A DNA stretch of 64,000 nt from Bolinopsis microptera. Lineage: Eukaryota > Ctenophora > Tentaculata > Lobata > Bolinopsidae. Below, in pieces: positions 1 through 12,500 of the stretch. Numbering within the stretch: the first letter of the stretch is position 1; every line of letters begins with the position of its first letter. Under the pieces are notes generated by a model. It was not told the origin of the DNA. It did not search any database and worked only from the letters and a program-made list of their open reading frames with translations. A program made the translations under genes and the position numbers. The stretch covers positions 11,641,837-11,705,836 of the forward strand of contig NC_087080.1 in NCBI RefSeq assembly GCF_026151205.1, given 5' to 3'.

Positions 1-50
1 GGGCAGCTTCAAATGAATTCAAAAATAAAAATGGTAGTACTTTTTCTTAC

Positions 51-1030
51 CTTCAATAGCATTATTGTGGTAAATGAGTTGGAAGTAGAACTCTCTCTTA
101 GCTCGTCTGAATGCAAGATTACTAGGGGCTATCATAGAAAGGGCATGTTTCTTTGCTTCAATAGCTTTGTAGTGTTGCATGTCTATAGCTTTTACTTGGG
201 GGAGATTAATTTGATGCCTCAAAAGAGCTGCTTCATTAGTAGGATCTCTCTTTAGAACTTTTGAATATAAACTATCTGCAGTTACAACATCTTTCTTTTC
301 TTTCTCTAAGAACTCAGCATATTGCACTAAAAGAAATATTGATGAGAAAAGTTTTAAAAATCAATAATGATTCAGATGAAATTTAAACAACTGTACATCC
401 CAATATGACTTATAACATTAGGTTCCTATTGATTGACCAGTAGCAGTTCTTTTCTTGTTAATAACTTACAACTTTGCTTAAATTTTATCATACATACTCA
501 GGATTTCAGGGTGGTTGGGAGCAAATCGTAGAGCTTGACTGTATAACTTATCAGCTCTTTCAATCTTTTTATTTTCTTTCATGCGTTTGGCTGCTTCTAA
601 AAGCCTGGACACTTCAGAGTCCAATGGTTTTACTGAAATAAATAATGATTTGACATAAAATTTTCTAATTTGAACTGTTAAATTTCAAACCGCATTTAAG
701 ATATGACTATCACAGTACAATTACAGTTGGAATACCTGGTTCAGGAATAACCACAAAGGGAGTATCCTCGACAATGTAGGCATTGTCGACTTTAGCTTTG
801 TCTGGTTGAATACTTTTGAGAAGATCCAAAGGAGTTGGGACCAGCAAAAAAACAATAGACAGAAGGATAAAAACTATGTGGGGTTGGAATACACTTCTGA
901 GGCCAATCAATATTTTTCCAATCATTAATATAGTATCATCTGCCAAGTCTGTTTCTTTTTCTAAGATGGAAACTTTATCAATATTACCATTAGCTGAAGC
1001 TGGGAATGTTTGTGTGGTTAATGTTGTGTA
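51..1030 (-). CDS. FICD: FICD-like protein adenylyltransferase, 5' part (gene continues left of the window)
   Basis: Three exons are visible on the minus strand: 1030-736, 632-498 and 326-51, all with GT-AG borders and matching phases (1, 1, 1). The first carries one strong hydrophobic segment (around VFILLSIVFLLV), fitting the ER signal anchor of FICD. The second and third encode a two-repeat TPR region (KIERADKLYSQALRFAPNHP, then DVVTADSLYSKVLKRDPTNE). The third continues into the linker before the Fic core (NLPQVKAIDMQHYKAIEAKK) and ends at YHNNAIEG. That end is the autoinhibitory helix motif of FICD (human TVAIEGN), and the conserved Glu is present. FICD AMPylates and de-AMPylates BiP in the ER lumen. 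The catalytic HPFxxGNGR loop would lie left of base 1. No ATG is certain: the 1030 exon opens in phase after an acceptor-like CAG, and the first in-frame Met is in TILMIGKI. The family assignment rests on remembered alignment and is strong. Confidence 0.88.
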
Positions 1031-2130
1031 CTGTTAATAATCAATCATACACATAATCACTATAGTTGCCAGATCAAGTCTAAATATAGTCAGACTCAAT
1101 TCTTAAGGGAATGCAAATGTGTGAAACTCCATGTTTCAGTCCTACAAATTAAAATAATTTGTAGAACACAATGTGACAAATGAGTTTGATCAGATCTGGA
1201 TATATCATATTCAACAAACAAGTAAATTTCAATATAACAAATAAGGTATAGTTATGTAGAAGATTCAAAGTCTTTTGGCAAGGTTCCCCCTCATTTAACC
1301 CTCAATAACACATTTCCTGTGCATTTGGTAAAGTCAACCGCATAGTAGGAGATTGTATTGTATAAGATAGTACAACAGGATCCCTCAAAATTTGTATCAC
1401 TATCATTGTGAGAGTAGATCACACGAAATTGTATTAAATTGCTCATTTACATATAGCCATTTGGATGTCAAACATGGATCTCATTGGAAAGCAAAATAGC
1501 AAACCAAAATTGTATTTTGAGTCCCGTTTTACGTTACAGACATTGTAAGCACAACAATAAAAACAAAACATTTATATTAACACGGGGCCAGATTTGTTTT
1601 GTAGGTGGCCGATTAATTTACCGATCGCAATCACAACAGCGTTGTTTTCTTAGCTAATGTCTGACCCAACATAAAAAGCATTGTTACGGTCAAAACACTA
1701 AAGTAAAAATGGTTGTGTATACAAGAAAATTAAAATTAAAAACAACATTATTACATAGTGAACAAAAAATGCTTTCCAAACTATTTTGCGTGCAGACACA
1801 TGATAAAATTGAAAATACATAAAATTAATTGAAATTGCTACTTTTAATCCTATGCAAGTTTAAAATAGCAATCGCAAATTGGCGTTAAAAGCAAATTCAA
1901 TTTCATACATAAAAAACATTTTTACGAGCTGGTAGCCATAACAATTTTTGATGAGTGGCGCGTGCCAGTATTCAATATTACATTACAATTGAATTGATCT
2001 GTTACACTGTTTAACCAGCTTTGCGCGCGCGCTAAAAAGATGTATATAGTTTATAGCTGATCACTGTATGCTTCAGATTGGAATGTTAAATCTTTTAAGC
2101 GCCATGCTGCATGCACTGCACGCCAGCGAC
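1031..2130. other. Intergenic or 5' intron sequence, no gene seen
   Basis: AT-rich stretch between the first visible FICD exon and the 3' end of the YIPF gene. I see no open frame with recognisable coding content. A 5' non-coding or short first coding exon of FICD could lie here. Confidence 0.5.
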
Positions 2131-2134
2131 CGAA

Positions 2135-2525
2135 ACTCTGTCAAAAGATGCATCGTACATGTACTTGTTTTACCTGGGGACCTTTTTTATCACGTTGTGA
2201 CCCCCACGGTCGTCGGTCGTTTCACTATATGAGTATTGCTGAAAGCACAGTGTAAGGCCTACACGGACCGCCTCTATATAGTTTGTACGATACAGGGGGA
2301 GCCGCGCACTCGTGCGCGGCATACAACGTATGACTAGGGACCTCAGGCTATCATGTTTATAAACATAGAATAGAGATTAGGCGGAATGACAGGATGAGCG
2401 CGGCCCAGTTTACCTTTGTATCACGTTGCGACCCGACGGTCGTTTCACTACTTTATCGTCCTGACGATACAGGGGAAGCCGCGCACTCGTGCGCGGCGGG
2501 TCATACAACGTATGACAATGGTAGA
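2135..2525. repeat. Two diverged copies of a GC-rich hairpin repeat (MITE-like)
   Basis: Two related blocks (about 2180-2335 and 2410-2525) each begin with a TATCACGTTG-like string and contain GTCGTTTCACTA. Each ends in CGATACAGGGG, a GCCGCGCACTCGTGCGCGGC hairpin and CATACAACGTATGAC. The hairpin module recurs around 35490-35530 in the centre of the giant palindrome. The segment 2338-2410 between the blocks (GACCTCAGGCTATCATGTT to GGCGGAATGACAGG) recurs at about 34010-34072, inside the 12 kb transposon. This looks like a dispersed non-autonomous repeat family; no transposase is visible. Confidence 0.6.
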
Positions 2526-2939
2526 CTAAATTATACTCAGTTTATTTCTGCCGAAAACCCTATGAAATGTATTAAAGGTAACATACACAATATTTGATAT
2601 CAATTTTATCAAAGTTTTTATGTAAGATTTTCGAAATTGAAGTTTTGTTTTTAAATAGAAACAAGAAAAGATGTTGGTATCCATGAAACAATCTCGCCAC
2701 ACTCGTCAAACCGGAGATGATTGTAATTTGAAGTGCAGACAAGAATTATCAATATAATCTCTACAACAAATTGTTCATCAGTTCAGTGGAATTTATCATG
2801 CACAAGACTAGTTTCACTACGAAATGTTGCAGTTTAAGATTTAAGGTCTGAGCTGAACTTAACTTTCAAAATCAGTAAAATAAGGAAAAACAAGAACTTT
2901 AAGGAAATAATTTCCCCGAGGAAGGACGTTTCCGATATC

Positions 2940-5900
2940 TCATGACGGTGGAGCCACTGGAGTAATGGGTGTTGAGGTAGCTGTAGGCGCGAAGAAATAC
3001 ATCTGCGAGAATAATTAAATAATCAGCGAATTGATTTATATTGATTTAAATATTGTAATGTAAAAACGAGCAACGAACAAAATCGAATGGACCTAAATTA
3101 CTCAGTAATAAAGGTAAAAGATTTCTCTGATCGAAAATTCATAACCAAAAACCAGTTATCAGAAATCTCTTTCAACGAACCTTGAAGAGAAGAATGAGAG
3201 CAACATGTAGCGCGGCGAGAACTCCCGTGATAATGAGAGACAGTTGTTTAGGCTCTTGATCTAGGACTTTCCACAGAGTTAACGTCAATACACCTCCTAG
3301 GGGAGTAATTGTTTAATGACTAAGCTTCCTTGTACAGCAAGTAATTATGTTACTATCTCTACTATAATTCAGAGAATTGTTTTTGTTGTTTGTACGAGCG
3401 TGCTAAATCACTCTACAGTCGATCTTCGAGATTGTTCTAAAAGGGCTCCCGACAGTTGAAACCAACTTCAATCGATGTATTTTCGGACGCTGATTCCGAA
3501 TCACCCCCCATGACATAAGGTTAAAATGCTCCCCTGACGAGATATTGGCGAAAAACTGTCTCGATCACGTGATATGACCGTATAAGGAAGTTAGTCTAAT
3601 TTCTCGTTAGGGTTAGGGTTTCAGCATATGCTTTTGTTATGGATTGGGTTAGGGTTAGGGTTGGAATCAGACTAGAGGGTTAGGGTTTCGAATAGTCTTT
3701 CAGGGCCAGCTAGAGAACGGGTTGAAAAAGTCACGTGACAGTCGAGTGTAGAGTGATTAATCATCATCCTTGTTTGTACGACCGCCCACGTGCAAATTAG
3801 GTAAAAAGCAAAAGGTTGCAAAGTAACCATGGTAACGAGGGTTATTACACGCACGTGCACGTGCAAAGATTGGCGAACGGCATTTTTATCAGTTTTGTTG
3901 ATGTTACGTTGTGTTTAGTGCGAGCAACATTTTAATCGGCTGTATCTTCGGAGGGGATGAATACTTTTTGACACGATTAAAACTGCACTGACTGCCAAAG
4001 AATATTATTAGGTTCCTCCCTGTGACCACGGGTTTTCTAGTCTTTTATAATATAAGAGACTGCGACAAAGTACAGAATATAACATGTTTACTTTGTTCAA
4101 TCCCAGTTTGAAATGTGAAACAGTGGCACATATTATGTTTAATCAGCAATTGAGGTGAATTCCTGTTTAACTTACCACTGGTGGCCATTAGACCGAAAAT
4201 GAGCAGCCATCTTATCCATTCGTAGTTAATACACAGCAACAACTGAAACATTTCATCAGTACAGTTTATAGATTACAGTTATATCTCTACTGATACTGTT
4301 CCCCCAGTACTTATACAGTTATACAGTTTACATTGTACATAACTGTGTATTATAGTAGTGTGTATAGCTAAAGTTAGTCCCGTATTTACCCAGATAAGTC
4401 AAGTAGATAAGGGATAGAATCCTACCCCGTTCAATTATACGGGCAAATTCAAAAACTCAATAAATCAAGCAACCAATATATACGAACAAGTTGATTGCAA
4501 AGAAGGACTTACAGATATGGGAATGAAGAGAGTGAGGCAGTAACCGTATAAGGATAACGTATCAGCTAGTTTTATTTCAGCGCTACTCTTCCTCCACCAC
4601 AAGTACCCAGATAGCAGTGCTGGTATCACGGTAACGTAGCTGAATATCACCGTACCCGCTATCGAAACTGAACAAGTTGTCAGGGTATTTAGAGAGGAAG
4701 ACATGTTGAAGTTATGAAATTAAACGTAATACAATTTATAGTTAAATGCTGCGAGAGCATCACAACTGCATCTTGAAAAATTTTTTTAAAAAACCAAGCT
4801 TATTTTCAGTAATAACATCAAATTCGTTCCGAACTTGCATTCAATTGAAAAAAAAAGTGATTTCCAATGACTATAGTGCAGAAAATCTTACCTTTTTTAA
4901 AGTCGTATTCCCAATCAGTATCTTTTCCAAAAGTGGCGAACCAGTCCGCCATATTACCACTTATAGCAGTTGAGAAGATTAGTGTAATACACACCCACAA
5001 GGGCCCGTAGAAGTCGGGTATTGGTTTGAGCTTCTCAATGTAGTTAGAATTAGGAGAAGGAATACAAGCGTACATCAACCTTTCCAATACCTGGGGTGAA
5101 AGTTTAGAGATGGTGCTGAACGAGAAGCTGAAACTTGAAACTGTGCAGTGAAGGTCTTTTATGAAGAAGAATCTCTTTAATCTGAACATGCAGTTAACTA
5201 CTTCATATATAGATATTCACAGAAGGAGGAAAAGTAAACACAAGATCAAATTCGAGAAACATTACCAACCATTGCATCGTCCACGTTGAAATATTGTTGA
5301 TAAAACTGGAAGGACCAAAAAGCGGTGTTAACTGGGGGTTGCGGATCTTCTTCTTCATCTTCTAACAAATTATTTCCTAACAAATTATTTGTCTCAAATG
5401 TTAACTTCGTGTCCGCTTTTGGTTCTGAAAATATAATGATGTTCAGAATAGATTGTTTACTCTAGTAGCAGGGTGTAGTTGAGTGTGCACTTCGATGTGT
5501 ACTATTTCTGACAACACAGGGTTGTTTGTTAGGTCATTCTAAACCAAAATCGTTTAGGTGGACAATTTGTTTCGCTAGAGACAACCCTACAGGGCAAATT
5601 TTCTAAATTACCCTCAGTCGCGTATACGGGATTTTCGTATTTCGGCTCCTGAAGGTCATAGAGACTTAATTTTTAGCTTAAAATCACCGCAATGGCCACA
5701 TTTATATACAACTTACTAATCAATATATGGTCTAAAATTGTTTGTTTCCGAGATATCTGCAAAAAACTAATTTTAAGTTCAGGCGTAGGCACAAATTTCA
5801 TCAAATTTGTATCTCCGCTTCTGAAGGTCTTAGAGACTCAAACTTTGACTTAAAATGACCGCAATGCACATGTTTATATTGACACTATAAAGGTCATAAA

Positions 5901-8740
5901 GGCCCAAAATGCTTACTTTTGGAGAAAAATCCAGAAAAACTGATTTTCACTGGGGAAGTGAAAAAAATGTACTCTAGAAGCTAATTGAAATCGAGTATGC
6001 AGTTTGGTGTCTACAAATTTTCTAGAAACCAGGTCCTTTGTAAGGTCATTCTGGATCAGAATTGATAAGGTACGCAATTTCTATCAGTAGTTCCAACCCT
6101 AGGGGGGAATTTCTAAATTACCCTCAGGCGCAAATATATGACTTTTGTATCTCGGCTTCTGAACGTTGTAGGGGCCTCTCTTTTAGCTCAAACTAACTGC
6201 AAAGGCCACATTTACATACAAGCTATAAAGCAACATAGGGTTTATAGTGCTTAGTTTTGGAGATATTCATTAAAAACTGTTTTAACTTTCGTGCATCCTA
6301 AAATAGTAACATCAAACATGTACTTAATTTTGGTATCCCGGGCTAAAAAAGTCTTACAGGCACTTTACTTGCAGCACAGCAAAAGTTCAGCATGAACACA
6401 TTCAGATAATATTTATGAAGCAACACAATTCAGTTTCAGAAGCTCCTTCCAGCTATCTTGTGTTATCCCCAAATGTATACGTCTAACCATCTCTCTGGTT
6501 ACTATCATCTCGTTAAAGGCAAGGCTCGACCGGGACCGATTTTTTGGCCGGGACTGGGACTGGGAAAAAGTGCCAGGACCGGGATTAAGACCGGGACCGG
6601 AATTAAGGATCGGGATTAAGCCCAGATCCCAGTCTTAACATAAGTTGGGCTCTCTCCAGTACTTTTTGGCTATTATAGCTAATCAACTCCAATCCAACCT
6701 CATGTAGTAGAATCTACTTCTAGTTTCCTTCAATTCAGCTATCTCCACTCTAGCTGTTTGTAGCAATCTCTGAATGCTACTTCCTGCTCTATCTAGCTTC
6801 CACCAACATCCAATAATTTGTGTTATGCTACTATTAGCACCTGCAAATTCTAGCCCTATTCAGCAACCTCAGACTTGCTCCTACTCTGTTCAGCTATCAC
6901 CAGCACCTTCAAATTCTAGCACTAATTCCAGCAACCTCAGACTACTTTCTGCTCTATGATCCAGCTAACACTAGCAAACAGTACCCACAAATTTTAGCTT
7001 CTTCTAGCTACTTCGGGCTAGAAAGAGCTAGAAAGAGCTAGAAAGAGCTACAATTATAACGAGTTGGTAGTAGCAGAATTAAAGGTAGCTAAAAGTAGAT
7101 TCTACTTCATGAGGTGGGATTGAAGTTGATTAGCTATAATAGTCAAACAGTACTGGAGAGAGCCCAACTTGTGGTAGTACGAGATAGTTAGATGTTCATG
7201 TATAAATTTGGGGATTGAAGTTGTTCGAAGTAACCAGAGAGATGGTTAGACGTATACATTTGGGGATAACACAAGATAGCTGGAAGGAGCTTCTGAAACT
7301 GAATTGTGTTGCTTCATAAATATTATCTGAATGTGTTCATGCTGAACTTTTGCTGTGCTGCAAGTAAAGTGCCTGTAAGACTTTTTTAGCCCGGGATACC
7401 AAAATTAAGTACATGTTTGATGTTACTATTTTAGGATGCACGAAAGTTAAAACAGTTTTTAATGAATATCTCCAAAACTAAGCACTATAAACCCTATGTT
7501 GCTTTATAGCTTGTATGTAAATGTGGCCTTTGCAGTTAGTTTGAGCTAAAAGAGAGGCCCCTAAAACGTTCAGAAGCCGAGATACAAAAGTCATATATTT
7601 GCGCCTGAGGGTAATTTAGAAATTTCCCCCCTAGGGTTGGAACTACTGATAGAAATTGCGTACCTTATCAATTCTGATCCAGAATGACCTTACAAAGGAC
7701 CTGGTTTCTAGAAAATTTGTAGATACCAAACTGCATACTCGATTTCAATTAGCTTCTAGAGTACATTTTTTTCACTTCCCCAGTGAAAATCAGTTTTTCT
7801 GGATTTTTCTCCAAAAGTAAGCATTTTGGGCCTTTATGACCTTTATAGTGTCAATATAAACATGTGCATTGCGGTCATTTTAAGTCAAAGTTTGAGTCTC
7901 TAAGACCTTCAGAAGCGGAGATACAAATTTGATGAAATTTGTGCCTACGCCTGAACTTAAAATTAGTTTTTTGCAGATATCTCGGAAACAAACAATTTTA
8001 GACCATATATTGATTAGTAAGTTGTATATAAATGTGGCCATTGCGGTGATTTTAAGCTAAAAATTAAGTCTCTATGACCTTCAGGAGCCGAAATACGAAA
8101 ATCCCGTATACGCGACTGAGGGTAATTTAGAAAATTTGCCCTGTAGGGTTGTCTCTAGCGAAACAAATTGTCCACCTAAACGATTTTGGTTTAGAATGAC
8201 CTAACAAACAACCCTGTGTTGTCAGAAATAGTACACATCGAAGTGCACACTCAACTACACCCTGCTACTAGAGTAGTTATGTTGCAGCTATAATTTACGC
8301 AGAATTATCCGTAATTAAGATTAAAGCTGCTTCCAAAGAATCTAATCTAATATTTCAAGACGAGAGACCAATGTAGTTATGTAGTAACAATGTTACTTTT
8401 ATGTTGGTTCCAACTTCTTAGAGTTGAGTGCTCAACTAAGCTTCTAACGCAATTATGAATATGTGGTCAAATCCAGCTAGTATAAATTTCATAAAAATAT
8501 TCCATTACCTGGTTCAAAAGCAGGCTCAAAGCTGGAGAATTGTGAAGTAGGAATTGTGGCTGCATCATTGGGGATGGAAGCTACAGTGTTACTGAAGTCT
8601 TGGAAATCTATGTTAAACTCTTCACTGTTTAATATCGGGTCTTTGTCCGACATTTCTCCTATTAGAAAAGTGTTGTTTATAAGATTATAATGCTTAGATG
8701 TAAGTTATATATTTAGTAACAATGTAATATTACCAGTCAT
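2940..8740 (-). CDS. YIPF1: YIPF1/YIPF2-type Yip1-domain Golgi membrane protein
   Basis: Eight minus-strand exons were read: 8740-8734 (likely start, MTG), 8658-8509, 5424-5270, 5090-4892, 4667-4513, 4242-4176, 3296-3181 and 3002-2940, ending in a TGA at 2942-2940. All phases join. The N-terminus is acidic and soluble (MSDKDPILNSEEFNIDFQDF). Family signatures follow: FWSFQFYQQYFNVDD before the membrane part (human FWTFEYYQTFFDVD), then VLERLMYACIPSPNSNYIEK and PDFYGPLWVCITLIFSTAISG (human DLYGPFWICATLVFAIAISG). Further on are GYLWWRK, LYGYCLTLFIPISV and the last hydrophobic helices, for about five membrane spans. YIPF1/2 proteins sit in the Golgi and bind Rab GTPases and partner YIF1 proteins. 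The exact paralogue (YIPF1 or YIPF2) cannot be told and may predate their split. An ATG at 8653 is an alternative start. The second intron holds the 2.8 kb palindrome. Confidence 0.9.
3600..3692 (+). repeat. Interstitial telomere-like TTAGGG repeats
   Basis: Several short TTAGGG runs (GTTAGGGTTAGGGTTT, then GGGTTAGGGTTAGGGTT, then GAGGGTTAGGGTTTCG) are interrupted by other sequence, within the YIPF intron 3297-4175. They match the common metazoan telomere unit. Confidence 0.8.
5458..8275. repeat. 2.8 kb near-perfect palindrome (long inverted repeat) in YIPF intron 2
   Basis: The left arm (5458 to about 6740) begins TACTCTAGTAGCAGGGTGTA, and the right arm (about 7070-8275) is its reverse complement, ending CCCTGCTACTAGAGTA. 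Over most of about 1.2 kb the arms differ by only occasional bases (for example GTTGTAGGGG against GTTTTAGGGG). The exception is about 6500-6650, where the left arm has a GGGACCGGGA-rich stretch that the right arm lacks. Each arm holds two to three diverged internal units built around CCAACCCTAGGGGGGAATTT, CTAAATTACCCTCAGGCGC and CTCGGCTTCTGAA. The centre (6740-7070) is rich in AGCTA. There is no long ORF. It looks like a foldback or long-TIR element; no target duplication is evident. Confidence 0.85.
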
Positions 8741-9553
8741 TGTGTAAAACAGACAACATTTATTGCTTTGTTTTGACACGCGCGCAATAACGTATTCTGT
8801 CGTGCAGTCTCCATGAAAATTCTAGTCAAATGAAACAAATTCGCGCGTTACATAAATTCATCCATCTCATTAACCTATTAGTCAAGACTATGTATGCACT
8901 TGCACACGTATATTATATACAATATACTACACTAAGACTCATTGAAAAACTTAAGAGTGTAAAGAACTTGTGAAACTTTCGCATTCAAATAGGAATAAAA
9001 TCGTTTACAAGTATGCAATAATGAAGGTGCGGCAGTTCAGGTGCCATCAAAAGATTGAAAATCAACATTACTAATTCAACATTCATCCTTCTAAAACTGC
9101 GTTATTAACTAAAAGGCAAGACAGATTCAACTATAGCTGAAATATCTTATGTAAGAAAAACATGTATTCTGAAAATTGATAATATTATGAAAGCAAAAAT
9201 ACACGCTTACGTACATCAAATACAAAAAAAGTCAGCTGAATAATAAAGCACATCTACCCTATAGAAAAACCCTCGGCTCATATAACATTAAATGAAACAC
9301 TGTGCTGCAAAAATAACTTCCATTCAACGATATCAACTCTGATCATAGCAAATGCTATTAATACAGTAATGATAACGTCACAATCACGAGGTTTGGAATT
9401 ACTGGTAATCTCTGGTCGGATGCTAACAACAACATTCTTAAAACCAAACTATTTGCATCAAACATATACATATATATTATAAAGAACTTATTTCAAGAAA
9501 ACCTGTTTACGACATATTTACGACAATTAAGAAAAATAAAAACTCGTTGTAAC
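8741..9553. other. Intergenic spacer between YIPF and ZDHHC12-like genes
   Basis: AT-rich sequence upstream of the YIPF start and downstream of the ZDHHC12-like stop. No coding signal was seen. The YIPF promoter should lie in its first few hundred bases, but I cannot name motifs. Confidence 0.5.
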
Positions 9554-12500
9554 TCAAGTTAAAGACTTGAGGTACTTCTCCCAATTTTGGGTGTTGCAGT
9601 AGCAACAGAACATAAAGCAGTTTTTACAGTATCCGAAATTGAAGGGGGTTGTGTCTTCGGGCCATCTTTTAAGGTATGTTATCTGAAATAACTTGAAATT
9701 AGAATCATCATTATAATTAGTGTAACCATGAGCTACCCCTTTGTTAAAAAGAGGTGCACAATTTCAATCTATTGTTTGTTTCAGAGCTCTTCTGGTAAAT
9801 TTAATTGGTGTGTAACTTGAATTTGGTGATGAGATCAGTGAACCACCAATATTGTGGAGCACGAAACACACAAAATATCGAGGAACACACTCATTAACTA
9901 ATCGTTTATTAAACTAATTAATTAACTAATTAATTAACTAATTACCCTTCCATGAGACACGTGTTCCCAAGTAGTAAGCCCATGTAGTATAAGATAAAGA
10001 TGACAACAAGCTAGCGCCGTTACAGCCAGTCCCCCAATAAACAGTATAATTCCACATATTACTAGGATTCCATTGTACTGCATCCACTCTACTACCACAG
10101 CACTAGATCTACTGGTCTGCCTGTGGGAGTTAAGAGGTTATTAAGTTATTGAGTTATTAAGTTGGTTATTAAGTTATTAAGTTATTAAGTTATTAAGTGG
10201 TTTATAAGTTATTGTGCGGGAGATAATTAAATATGGTTATTAAACGAAATTATTAATATTATCAGGATTAATCAATAAGTGGTCACCTCATGAATGATAA
10301 TAATAATTTATTAAATCATTAATAGTTTACTACAAGTGAAATATTATCACTTCAATGAAGTTATCACTTGATTTCATGCATCATTATTGGTTACATTAAT
10401 TAGTTGTTAGTGTTTCTTAAATGAACAAATCCAACAGGACGTGTTGCATAATCCAAGTCTCTTACAAGAAGTATTCTGACTGCAAAGTGCAAATGTATCA
10501 TTTAAGTAAAGAATAAGTGTCACACCCTCTTCAGGCTATGTGTCTTACAATTATGAAGTAAATGTGTGTAATCCCACACTGCGTATGTAGTGCACGATGG
10601 TCAATGCGAATTGTGAGATGTTTCTTTAACTTGTAAGAATAAGGAAGAATAAAAGTGCTAACAATTGGGTTTTAGTGTATAAGGGTGACTTTTAAATGAA
10701 TGTGTTACAAATTAAAATGTGTGTATACATATTGTACTGTATAGTGTACTGTGTAGTTCAATCAATTTCGTAGTTGTAGTGCTCGTAATAGGACCGTAAC
10801 ATTAGTATACGTGTGCAGTGTGCACTGTGCACTGTGTATAACTAATCTATTCTACATTTTCTTTACACACTTTGTAATCACGTACAATTAATGCTATATA
10901 TTATGGTAATATAACTATTCTGGATATTATATGGTGTGGGGCTGCCAAAACCAAACTAAATTCTCTTGATATTTTGTACAAAAAAGTAGAAAAAATTGCT
11001 CTCAATGTTAATTGGCGTGAACCATCAGTAAATGTGTATCGAGATATGAAATGGCTTCCCGTACATTTAAGGAGACAACTCCATCTATCGACGTATATTC
11101 ATAAAATCATTAATGAGAGTGCACCGTCATCATGTACAAGTAAATTTGCCTATGTATCTGGAGGCTCACGTGATGCTGAGAGGTGCAACCTTTATATACC
11201 CAAATCTAGAACACATAAAAGCTTTTCGTATTTGGGTGCAAAATGCTGGAATTCAACTCCAGTGAACATAAGGAATGTATAATGTACTGCCCAATTTTCA
11301 CATTGTACGAAATCCTTTAAATTTATGTTGGTATGGATGTAATTAATGGACAATGGTGTTTCATTACTGTATATGAAATTATCCGCTTACCACGCCTGAC
11401 CTGATGCCATTTTTCACCCTAAGGTCTATACTTCTCTGTATATAAATGTACATAATTCTGACAACAAATGTCAAAGTGGGTATCTATGTAATTTTCGTAC
11501 TACTTTAATGGTTACCTTCATGCCCACAGTTTAATGTTAAATCTCACTGTACCATATTCATTAACTTATAACTTATTACATACTTTTTTTTTTTATTTTT
11601 TTTATCTAGACACTTATTTTACTTCGGTGTATTCCAACAGCCACAATGTTACACAAGTGCAACCAGCCAATTACAGGAAGCCGAAGGATCTTTTTGGCCA
11701 GTGACGGTTAAGGTAGTGTGTACCATACTTTCTTCGTCCGAGACTTTGCTGCAATGTGCAGCTCCTCATTTAACCCTCACACCCGATTTCTCGAGTATTC
11801 GGCTGAGTAGACCGGGGGGCTGCATAGACCACTCATGATCCTTAGCTGAACGTCGACGACGCTCACCCCACGACCAGGCAGTCAGTGGGTTTCGAACTCG
11901 CAACCTAACGATTGTAAGACAGGCGTTCTAACCAACTGCGCTACCTAAACTATATGTTTTGATTCTATGTCCTTAGAAGGGTATTCTTCGAACAGTTTTT
12001 GACTGACTTGAATGTCCTGTACAGCAGTTAGAAGCTTCTTTAAATTAATTTTATTCTTATTGTATTGCTGTGTAAATTTAATTCTAATTCTAATTCTAAT
12101 TCTATAGAGTGTAAAAACGTGACAGATCGCGACCAATGAGGTTATATACATATAATATGTATATATATAGTTCCGTATCTTGATACTTTCTCGGTACTAC
12201 ATGTACAGGTATAGTATAAGGTTTACTATAAGCTTTTACAAAACACATACATTCCATTTACAAGATAACTAATAACTATACTAGTATAACTAAACTTTAG
12301 TACACTCTACATAATACTTTATATAATGATATGACATTCGATTGTGGTTCAGAGAGTTTAATTTGGTTACAATGTAATGAAAACCTGAGTGATGAGCTGA
12401 AATCAGCTGTAATGTATTAATTATATGTAAAATGATTCCCAATATTACCAGATGTTTTAATTCAATACAGACGTGTTGAAGTGTAAAGAAAATAATGTTA

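Noticed and set aside
11888-11946. Possible tRNA gene on the minus strand
   Set aside because: A- and B-box sequences are present but the acceptor arms do not pair, and the sequence continues into a SINE body with an A-rich tail.
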